From contig CAYWEM010000005.1 in the NCBI GenBank assembly GCA_964457225.1, forward strand, positions 1 to 64,000: DNA of 64,000 bases. The letters are read 5' to 3'. Positions 57,928 to 64,000 of this stretch are shown in pieces. The position numbers and the translations under genes were made by a program. The notes beneath the pieces were generated by a model. The model was given only the letters and a program-made list of their open reading frames with translations. It ran no database searches and had not been told where the DNA came from. The DNA is from CAYWEM01 sp964457225. Lineage in GTDB: Bacteria > Acidobacteriota > Aminicenantia > UBA2199. Numbering within the stretch: position 1 is the first letter of the stretch; each line of letters opens with the position of its first letter.

Positions 57928-59456
57928 TCTTTCGCCGTCATGCGGTTCAGCTCGGCCAGAGAGGTCAACCCGGATCTGACCAGGTTCAGACCGTTCAGCC
58001 TCATGGGAATCATGCCCTGGCTGACCGCTGTTTTTTTCACTTCTGAAGTGGGTTTCTTTTCCAGGATCATCTCCCTGACTTCATCGCTCAATTCAAGCAC
58101 TTCTCCGATGGCCGTGCGGCCGGTATAGCCGAGCCCGGAGCAATCCTGGCAGCCCTTGGCCTGCCAGACCATTTCGAGCTGGAAACTCTCTGGAATGCGG
58201 TTGTAGAGACGTTCTTCCGGAGACAGTTCCACTTTTTCACGGCACTGCCGGCAGAGCACCCGGACCAGTCTCTGGGCCACGATGCAGTTCAGGGCGGAGA
58301 TGAAGGAATAAGGATCCACCCCCATGTGAATGAAGCGTCCCAGTACGTCGAACACGTTGTTGGCGTGCACGGTGGTGAACACCAGGTGGCCGGTGAGCGC
58401 CGACTGGATGGCTATCTGGGCGGTTTCCGGGTCGCGGATTTCGCCGACCATGATCTTGTCCGGATCGTGGCGCAGAATCGAACGCAGGCCCCTGGCAAAG
58501 GTCAGGCCTTTTTTTTCATTGACCGGGATCTGGGTTACGCCGTCGACCTGGTATTCGACCGGGTCCTCGATGGTGATTATCTTGTCTTCGGGGCTCTTTA
58601 TCTCGTTGAGGGCCGCGTAAAGAGTGGTGGTCTTGCCGCTGCCGGTGGGGCCGGTGACCAGGAACATGCCGTAGGGCTGGCGGATGAAGTAATCGATCTT
58701 TTCCAGCAGATCGCCGGAAAATCCCAGCTGGCCAAGGCGCAGTTCACCCACCACCTCGGTGATCATCTCGCGGTCGAGAATCCTGATGACTCCGTTTTCC
58801 CCGTAAATGCCCGGCATGATCGAAACCCGGAAGTCAATGGTCTTGTGGCTGAACTTCATGCGGAAGCGGCCGTCCTGGGGAATGCGCCGTTCGGCGATGT
58901 CCAGTTCGGAAATGACCTTCAGCCGGGTGATCAGGGGCAGGTGAAAGGCCCGGTCCAGCGGCTCCATGATCGGGGTCAGGATGCCGTCGATCCTGAACTT
59001 GACCAGCACGGCCTGGTTCTGTATTTCAAGGTGAATGTCCGAGGCCCGCTTGTTGACCGCGGTGAAGATGATGTTGTTGAGCAGTTTTACCACGGAGTCG
59101 TCTTCACCGCTGATGCTTTCGATGGAAAGGGCTTCCTCGCCGTTGTCCTCGGTCGGGGTGCGGAAAACGAAAGTCTCGGTGCGATGCTTGAGCACCTTGC
59201 CGAAAGTGTCGCTTTTTTTCAGGATTCGTTCTATTTCAGCCGGCTCGGCCTGCAGGGCTATGACCTGCTTGTGACTGAAGTTCTCTATACTGCCGATGCG
59301 CTCCAGGTCGTCCGGATCGGAAATGACTATGGTCAGGGTTTTTTCCGCCTCGGCCAGGGGGAAAAAGAGGTTCTTGATCATGAAATCGGCCGGAAACTTG
59401 TGCAGCAGATCGTAATCGATCTTGATGTCGCGGATGGAAAATGATTCCCTGCTCAT
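57918..59456 (-). CDS. pilB: Type IV pilus/type II secretion assembly ATPase (PilB/GspE)
   Basis: A 512-residue hexameric ATPase that powers filament assembly. N-terminal T2SSE_N-like domain (~1-85), then the core with ASDIHLEIQNQAVLVKFRIDG, Walker A GPTGSGKTTTL, Asp box IEDPVEYQVDGVTQI, Walker B KIMVGEIRDPETAQIA, and HLVFTTVHAN. A four-cysteine zinc site (CRQC and CQDC) precedes the C-terminus, typical of GspE/PilB. It overlaps pilC upstream by 4 bp. Confidence 0.95.
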   Translation of the reverse strand: MSRESFSIRDIKIDYDLLHKFPADFMIKNLFFPLAEAEKTLTIVISDPDDLERIGSIENFSHKQVIALQAEPAEIERILKKSDTFGKVLKHRTETFVFRTPTEDNGEEALSIESISGEDDSVVKLLNNIIFTAVNKRASDIHLEIQNQAVLVKFRIDGILTPIMEPLDRAFHLPLITRLKVISELDIAERRIPQDGRFRMKFSHKTIDFRVSIMPGIYGENGVIRILDREMITEVVGELRLGQLGFSGDLLEKIDYFIRQPYGMFLVTGPTGSGKTTTLYAALNEIKSPEDKIITIEDPVEYQVDGVTQIPVNEKKGLTFARGLRSILRHDPDKIMVGEIRDPETAQIAIQSALTGHLVFTTVHANNVFDVLGRFIHMGVDPYSFISALNCIVAQRLVRVLCRQCREKVELSPEERLYNRIPESFQLEMVWQAKGCQDCSGLGYTGRTAIGEVLELSDEVREMILEKKPTSEVKKTAVSQGMIPMRLNGLNLVRSGLTSLAELNRMTAKEWL

Positions 59457-60664
59457 TGGATGACCCTGATAATGCTGAAGATCGGCAGGTAGACTGAAAG
59501 CAGCATGAAAGCGATCACCAGGCCCATGAAGATGATGATGACCGGTTCGATCAGTGAGATCAGGGTGCTGATCCGGCTGTCGATGGTGCTTTCGTAGTAC
59601 TCGGCGCTTTCGTCGAGGGAACGCACCAGGTTGCCGGATGTTTCGCCCACCTTGATCATTTCGATCAGTATGCCCGGAACCAGTGGCATGCCCTGCATGG
59701 CCTGCGAGAGTTGCATGCCGGAGCGGATTTTATCCGGCAGTCCCCGAAAAGCGGCCCGGAGATGCCGGTTGTCGAAAGTTTCCACAGCCACGGCCGCTGC
59801 TTCGGGCACGGGGATGCCGCCGCGCAGCAGGATGGTCAGGGTGCGGATAAAAACCACCAGGGCGTTTTCCAGCATGAGCATTCCGGTAAATGGCAAACGC
59901 AGTTTCAAAGCCGATGTCCAGGTGAAATCCCGGTTTTTCCGGGCGATGAATGTAAGCAACAGCCAAACCCCCGCCAGCAGGCCGACTATCAGCGGCAGCT
60001 GTTTCTGCAGGAATTGCCCGACCGAGGTGAACAGGGTGGTTATCAGGGGCAATTGGGCGTCCATGTCGGTGTAAAAACCCGAGAACCTGGGAATGACGTA
60101 CAGCATTACCACCAGGATCATGGCGGTCATGAAGATCAGCAGCACCACCGGGTAGGCCAGGCTGCTGAATACCTTGCGCCGCAGTCCGCTCACCTTGCCC
60201 AGGTAGTGGTTGAATCTCTCCAGAACCGCTTCCAGCTGGCCGCTGTTTTCCCCGGCCAGCAGGGAAGCCCGGTAGATATCGGCGAAGGGGATGGAACTGC
60301 CGCTGAAAGCCCGGGAGACAGGTTCACCGCTGCGGATCCGTTCAGCCGCCTCGGCCAGGATTTCCCTGACCTGGGGCTTGGGCGTGTTTTCGATTATGGT
60401 TTCCAGACTGCGCAGGAAGGACAGCCCGGATTTCAACAGGGCGATAAGTTGCTGGTTGAACAGCAGGAAATCACTGCCGGAGAACCTGCCGCTCCGCCGG
60501 ATCCAGGGCAGCAGAGCGGCCGGATTGCGCCGCCGCCTGACCCTGATCAGTTTGTGCTCTCCCTGGCTGCCGCTGCGGAGCAATTGTTCGCGGGAATCGG
60601 CGATGAGCACCCGGCGGCTGAGCCGGCCGCGTTCGTCGATGAAGGTGCAGTTGAAATGAGGCAT
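59453..60664 (-). CDS. pilC: Inner-membrane platform protein (PilC/GspF)
   Basis: A 403-residue polytopic protein with two GspF repeats. Motifs: FNQQLIALLKSGLSFLRSLE and GLPDKIRSGMQLSQAMQG, with helices FMTAMILVVMLYVIPRF and PVIIIFMGLVIAFMLLSVYL. The ATG (60662-60664) overlaps the serS stop by one base (TGATG); upstream in-frame ATGs would run into serS. Confidence 0.94.
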   Translation of the reverse strand: MPHFNCTFIDERGRLSRRVLIADSREQLLRSGSQGEHKLIRVRRRRNPAALLPWIRRSGRFSGSDFLLFNQQLIALLKSGLSFLRSLETIIENTPKPQVREILAEAAERIRSGEPVSRAFSGSSIPFADIYRASLLAGENSGQLEAVLERFNHYLGKVSGLRRKVFSSLAYPVVLLIFMTAMILVVMLYVIPRFSGFYTDMDAQLPLITTLFTSVGQFLQKQLPLIVGLLAGVWLLLTFIARKNRDFTWTSALKLRLPFTGMLMLENALVVFIRTLTILLRGGIPVPEAAAVAVETFDNRHLRAAFRGLPDKIRSGMQLSQAMQGMPLVPGILIEMIKVGETSGNLVRSLDESAEYYESTIDSRISTLISLIEPVIIIFMGLVIAFMLLSVYLPIFSIIRVIQ

Positions 60665-61929
60665 CAGAAGTATTCCTGGCCAGGGAACCAGCTGCTCAGG
60701 GCTTCGGGAATCCTGACCCGGCCGTCGGCGCATTGGTAGTTTTCCAGGATGGCGGCCACGGTTCGGCCCACGGCCAGCCCGGAACCGTTGAGCGTGTGCA
60801 GGAAATCCTTTTTGCCATGCTGGTCGCGGTACTTGATCCTACTGCGCCGGGCCTGGAAAGCACCGGTATTGGAACAGGAGGATATCTCCAGGTAGGAATC
60901 GCGGCCGGGCATCCAGACCTCGATGTCGTAGGTCCTGGCCGAGGCGAAGGACATGTCCCCGCTGCAGAGCAGGACCGTGCGGAAAGGAAGTTTCAGCCGG
61001 CGCAGGATCGTCTCGGCGTCGGCGGTCATTTTCTCCAGTTCTGCGGCCGATTCATCGGGCCGGGCGAAGATCATCATTTCCACCTTGTTGAACTGGTGCT
61101 GGCGTACCAGGCCGCGTACGTCACGGCCATGGGAACCGGCTTCGGAGCGAAAGCAGGGGGTATAGGCCACGTAGCGCCGGGGCAATTCGGAGCAGTCCAG
61201 AACTTCGTCCCGGTGAATGTTGGTCAGTGGCACTTCGGCGGTTGGAACCAGGTAAAGATCGTAGTTTTCAATCTTGAACAGGTCTTCCTTGAACTTCGGC
61301 AGGTTGCCGGTGCCGACCAGGCTCTCGCTGTTGACCAGGAAGGGCGGCCAGACCTCGGTGTAACCGTTTTCGCGGCTGTGGATGTCTACCATGAAGGAAA
61401 TCAGCGCTCTCTCCAGGCGGGCCATGGAGCCGAAACTGAGCGCAAACCTGGCCCCGGCCAGCTTGCCGGCCCGGGGAAAATCAAGACTGCCCTGCCGGGG
61501 CTGCAGTTCCCAGTGCGGCCGGGGCGTAAAGGGAAAAACGGGTTTTTCGCCCCAGCTGCGCATTTCCTGGTTGTCAGCGGCATCCCGTCCGTCGGGAACG
61601 GAATCCTCGGGCGGGTTGGGCAGGTTCAGCAGGAAATCCTGGAAGCACTGCTCGACCTCCTTGAGCTCGTTCTTGAGCCCTTCCAGCTCGAGCGCCATTT
61701 GAGACGATTCCCTTTCCGGCCCGGTGCTGTCCAGCCCGTCCTTTTTCAGGCGGCCGATTTCCTTGGCCAGCCTGTTCCTGCCGCTCTGCAGTGTTTCACT
61801 GGCGACTATCAGTTCCCGGCGACGTGAATCCAGGGCAAGGAATGCTTCAGTATCCAGGACTACGCCCTTGCGGGCGATGCCTGCGGCGGTTTCAGCCAGT
61901 TTTTCCCGTAACAGAGCCAAGTCGACCAT
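60664..61929 (-). CDS. serS: Seryl-tRNA synthetase
   Basis: Charges tRNA-Ser. From the chosen ATG it has 421 residues, the normal length. N-terminal coiled-coil arm (~20-100, RRELIVASETLQSGRNRLAK), motif 2 TPCFRSEAGSHGRDVRGLVR and motif 3 SGLAVGRTVAAILENYQ, with the serine-site segment CSNTGAFQARR before it. The ATG (61927-61929) begins MVDLALLREKL; TATAAT ends seven bases before it, so the long open frame upstream is not used. First gene of the pil operon. Confidence 0.96.
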   Translation of the reverse strand: MVDLALLREKLAETAAGIARKGVVLDTEAFLALDSRRRELIVASETLQSGRNRLAKEIGRLKKDGLDSTGPERESSQMALELEGLKNELKEVEQCFQDFLLNLPNPPEDSVPDGRDAADNQEMRSWGEKPVFPFTPRPHWELQPRQGSLDFPRAGKLAGARFALSFGSMARLERALISFMVDIHSRENGYTEVWPPFLVNSESLVGTGNLPKFKEDLFKIENYDLYLVPTAEVPLTNIHRDEVLDCSELPRRYVAYTPCFRSEAGSHGRDVRGLVRQHQFNKVEMMIFARPDESAAELEKMTADAETILRRLKLPFRTVLLCSGDMSFASARTYDIEVWMPGRDSYLEISSCSNTGAFQARRSRIKYRDQHGKKDFLHTLNGSGLAVGRTVAAILENYQCADGRVRIPEALSSWFPGQEYF

Positions 61930-61945
61930 GATGAAGATTATATCA
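61930..61945 (-). promoter_or_regulatory. Extended -10 promoter abutting serS ATG (leaderless type)
   Basis: Minus strand: TGATATAAT (61945-61937), seven bases, ATG (61929-61927). A TTGGGA lies 18 bases upstream of the -10. It would drive serS and the whole downstream pil operon. Confidence 0.65.
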
Positions 61946-61990
61946 CAGGCCCGGCACTTCTCCCAAGTCCGGGCCGAGATGAACGCTTTG

Positions 61991-62018
61991 TTGTCGGCCG
62001 GAATTCCTGTGCTATAAT
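61991..62018 (+). promoter_or_regulatory. Promoter of GAF-HD-GYP gene
   Basis: TTGTCG (61991-61996), 16-base spacer, TATAAT (62013-62018) with TGC just before it (extended -10). Predicted leader of ~80 bases before the GTG at 62105. Confidence 0.6.
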
Positions 62019-62050
62019 TTACTTTTAGTCGAAAGCATATTTTGCCGGCG

Positions 62051-62092
62051 GCCTCCCGGGGGGGAGGCAAATCCTGGTCCGGCAACCGCAGG
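62051..62092 (+). promoter_or_regulatory. Two hairpins in the 5' leader of the GAF-HD-GYP gene
   Basis: Stem 1 is GCCTCCC-GGGG-GGGAGGC (62051-62068). Stem 2 is CCTG...CAGG (62073-62092), with an inner CGG-CAA-CCG, and its 3' arm touches the Shine-Dalgarno at 62090. It does not match a GEMM (c-di-GMP) riboswitch that I can recognise. Possibly a regulatory leader. Confidence 0.4.
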
Positions 62093-62098
62093 AGGAGG
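62090..62098 (+). promoter_or_regulatory. Shine-Dalgarno deciding a GTG start
   Basis: AGGAGGAGG, six bases before the GTG at 62105, selects that codon over an ATG in the leader at 62042. Confidence 0.8.
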
Positions 62099-62104
62099 TC
62101 CGGC

Positions 62105-63328
62105 GTGAGCGAAAAACCGGTTTCAAACGGAGAAGAGAACTGCAACCTCTTGCAGGTGCTGGCCAAGCTGCACCGGGTCCGGGATATGGACGCCCTGCTC
62201 GAGACTATTCTCATCGAGGCCAAGCGCTTTGCCGGGGCCGAATCGGCTTCTCTTTACCTGCTCCAGGAAGGCAGACTGCGCATGGAGTACGTGCTGAACG
62301 ACCGCTGGCTGAAACAGGAAGAGACCAGGAACCGGTTTAATTACCTTGGACACGAAGTGGCCCTGGATCACAGCTCAATGGCCGGATTCGCCGCCTGCAG
62401 CCGCAGGCCGCTGAACGTCGCGGATGCCTATGCCATTTCGTCTGACCAGCCCTTCGGTTTCAACACGTCTTTTGATCGGCTTTCCTCCTATCGCACGGTC
62501 TCAGTGCTTTCCGTGCCCATGCTTTCGGCCCGGGACGAACTGGTCGGAGTGATGCAGGTGATAAATGCCCGCGACCGGAATGGTGACATGTGCGTGTTTG
62601 ATGAAGAACACATTGACATAGTTTCCTGTTTTGCCGGCCAGGCCGCGGTGGCCATTGAAAAAGCGCGCATGACCAGGGAAATGATCCTGCGCCTGATCCG
62701 GGTGGTCGAATTGCGTGATCCCCGGGAAACCGCCCACCACGTCACCCGGGTCGGCAGTTACGCGGTTGAAATATACGGCCATTGGGCCTCTTCCAGGGCC
62801 GGCAGTGATTCAGGCATCCGTCATTACAAGGACATGCTGCGCATGGCGGCCATGCTGCACGACATAGGCAAGGTGGCTATCCCGGATGCCCTGTTGCGTA
62901 AAAAAGGTCCCCTGGAACCGGATGAATATGCCCTGGTGAAAAAGCACACCGTGCTGGGCGCCGGGATGTTTCAGCAGGGCAGCTCGGAATGGGATGACAT
63001 GGCCCGGGACGTGGTGCTGCATCACCATGAGCATTGGGACGGCAACGGCTACCCGGGAGAACTGCTGGACCCGGACGGCTTAGAGGAACTGACCGCCCCC
63101 GGCATCATGGGGGAAGAAATTCCGCTTGCCGCACGGATCGTGGCGGTGGCCGATGTTTACGATGCCCTGACCTGCAGGCGTGACTACAAGGAAGCCTGGC
63201 CGGAAAACGAGGTTCTCGATTACATCCGCAAGGAAAGGGGACGCCAGTTCGACCCCGAAGTGGTCGATTCTTTTCTGGCGGTATGCGAAGTCTTTCCGGC
63301 GATCAGGAAAAAACTGGAACGGGGTTGA
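62105..63328 (+). CDS. GAF-HD-GYP domain protein (c-di-GMP phosphodiesterase-like)
   Basis: A 407-residue protein. GAF domain ~15-185 (AESASLYLLQEGRLRMEYV, VPMLSARDELVGVMQVIN), then HD-GYP ~190-385 with MLHDIGKVAIPDALLRK, HHHEHWDGNGYPGEL and ADVYDALTCRRDYKEAW. HD, GYP and metal ligands are all present, so c-di-GMP hydrolysis is plausible. The GAF ligand is unknown. GTG start with a strong SD; its promoter lies ~80 bp away, back to back with that of serS and the pil operon. Confidence 0.92.
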   Translation: MSEKPVSNGEENCNLLQVLAKLHRVRDMDALLETILIEAKRFAGAESASLYLLQEGRLRMEYVLNDRWLKQEETRNRFNYLGHEVALDHSSMAGFAACSRRPLNVADAYAISSDQPFGFNTSFDRLSSYRTVSVLSVPMLSARDELVGVMQVINARDRNGDMCVFDEEHIDIVSCFAGQAAVAIEKARMTREMILRLIRVVELRDPRETAHHVTRVGSYAVEIYGHWASSRAGSDSGIRHYKDMLRMAAMLHDIGKVAIPDALLRKKGPLEPDEYALVKKHTVLGAGMFQQGSSEWDDMARDVVLHHHEHWDGNGYPGELLDPDGLEELTAPGIMGEEIPLAARIVAVADVYDALTCRRDYKEAWPENEVLDYIRKERGRQFDPEVVDSFLAVCEVFPAIRKKLERG

Positions 63329-63805
63329 TTATTCCAGGTACTGGTGCATGAAGGCCGCTCTTTCAGCCAGCACGTACTCGTTGCCGTTGTCGTCCCTTAC
63401 CGACACCACGGCCCGGATGGTGTCCGGAACGGTTTCAGCGAAAATGTCTTCCAGGAAGTAGGTGAAGTCGTAGGTCTGGGCCTGCCAGTGTTCAAAGGCG
63501 TATATCCTTGAACCCGAGGCCATGACCAGGTAATCGAAGGCATTTTCCGGGTTGACCGTGAAGAGGACCTCTTCTCCTTTCTGAACCGAGATTTCCCAGC
63601 CGGTGACGCTGGCATCGACCCGGTTGTAGCTCTGGACCACCACCCGCAGGTAAACGTCACTGTGGCCCTCGCTGTAGGAATTGCCGTAACCCAGCAGCTG
63701 GATCATGCGGATATCGCTTTTGCCGCCCTTGAAAAGGTCGCATTGCATCAGGGAGAACGAGCAGATCAGCAACAGGGCAATTAAAAATGTTTTTTTCATA
63801 ATCAT
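63329..63805 (-). CDS. Small lipoprotein (158 aa), unknown function
   Basis: Signal peptide with lipobox SLMQC (Cys about residue 22). The remainder is a single beta-sandwich-like domain (VYLRVVVQSYNRVDASVTGW, YFLEDIFAETVPDTIRAVVS), perhaps a pilus- or surface-associated protein. Its stop abuts the convergent HD-GYP gene. No family recognised. Confidence 0.72.
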   Translation of the reverse strand: MIMKKTFLIALLLICSFSLMQCDLFKGGKSDIRMIQLLGYGNSYSEGHSDVYLRVVVQSYNRVDASVTGWEISVQKGEEVLFTVNPENAFDYLVMASGSRIYAFEHWQAQTYDFTYFLEDIFAETVPDTIRAVVSVRDDNGNEYVLAERAAFMHQYLE

Positions 63806-63878
63806 GAACCGCCTCGATTCGCAGATAAAGCGAAAATAGCACAGCCCGGTGTTTGTGTCAAACCCGACCGGTCTGAAG

Positions 63879-64000
63879 TCAGCGGGCGGCCAGGGACATG
63901 ATTCTCTGCATGCGGCTGATGGTTTCTTCCAGGTCTTCGATCAGGCCCTCGCGCAGCAGCAGGTTGTCGAGCAACTGCCGGCCGATTTCAGCCAGGTCTT
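63879..64000 (-). CDS. C-terminus of a gene cut by the window edge
   Basis: The last 39 codons of a minus-strand frame (ending ETISRMQRIMSLAAR), read through the right window edge. Helical and charged (AEIGRQLLDNLLLREGLIED). Too short to identify. Confidence 0.55.
   Translation of the reverse strand, partial: DLAEIGRQLLDNLLLREGLIEDLEETISRMQRIMSLAAR

Noticed and set aside
1..64000. tRNA or rRNA genes
   Set aside because: The gaps between genes were read for cloverleaf ends (GGTTCRANNC-type) and rRNA sequence and none was convincing. A covariance-model scan would settle this.

Overview
The window is GC-rich bacterial chromosome with tightly packed genes, many of which overlap by 1-22 bases. 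It holds 62 protein genes, of which the first is C-terminally truncated and the last is cut by the window edge. I saw no rRNA, tRNA, CRISPR array, insertion sequence or prophage module. The gene mix (S46 dipeptidyl peptidase, DUF3471-type serine hydrolase, six-bladed propeller protein, zinc-ribbon Ser/Thr kinase with TPRs, double-domain ThyX, DUF4388/PATAN protein, PilM-Q machine) fits the Acidobacteriota / Candidatus Aminicenantes neighbourhood. That placement is an inference from memory, not a computed phylogeny.

Layout. 1-10.9 kb, mostly minus strand: truncated dinD; secreted S46 peptidase and secreted beta-lactamase-fold hydrolase; pgpA-rimO and a small gene; then HEAT/pseudo-receiver protein, maf and a ferredoxin-domain aldo/keto reductase. 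10.9-15.1 kb, plus: P-loop kinase-like protein, thyX, mtnP, a coiled-coil protein and exbD. 15.1-20.1 kb: PilZ-CheX-CheX protein (minus), then a TPR-like protein, a GlmU-like acetyltransferase and a DUF4388-DnaJ-TPR protein. 20.2-23.9 kb: glgA-trxA-trxB-amrS operon. 24-32 kb: Asp-box lipoprotein, PP2C phosphatase, acyl-ACP thioesterase, an ECF sigma/anti-sigma/TonB operon, a HEPN-MNT pair and two FMN reductase-like genes. 32-41 kb: DUF5131 protein, Ntn hydrolase, two alpha/beta hydrolases, propeller protein, a second HEPN-MNT pair and a WYL regulator. 41-48 kb, minus: TPR kinase, then a large membrane protein with a lipoprotein. 48-53.2 kb: PHP phosphoesterase; acyl-CoA carboxylase-type operon (CT, BC-like, BCCP) running into folK. 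53.2-62 kb: HU; then serS followed without a gap by pilC-pilB-pilM-pilN-pilO-pilP-like-pilQ. 62-64 kb: GAF-HD-GYP protein, a lipoprotein and a partial gene.

Most notable signals. (1) At least eleven genes have a -10 hexamer ending 5-7 bases before the start codon, usually with a -35 box 16-17 bases further upstream. Such transcripts would start at or near the initiation codon (leaderless). Other genes here have ordinary Shine-Dalgarno leaders. (2) The biotin carboxylase-like subunit keeps its ATP and metal ligands but has lost the Arg/Glu/Arg set used for bicarbonate and biotin chemistry. It is encoded between apparently normal CT and BCCP subunits. (3) ThyX is a fused tandem whose signature motif is split: one half keeps the Ser/Glu/Ser/Arg side and the other keeps Arg-His-Arg. 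(4) Eight same-orientation GTAG-footed palindromes resemble REP elements. They occur as a 62-bp tandem array, supply one gene's stop codon, and bracket a HEPN-MNT module.
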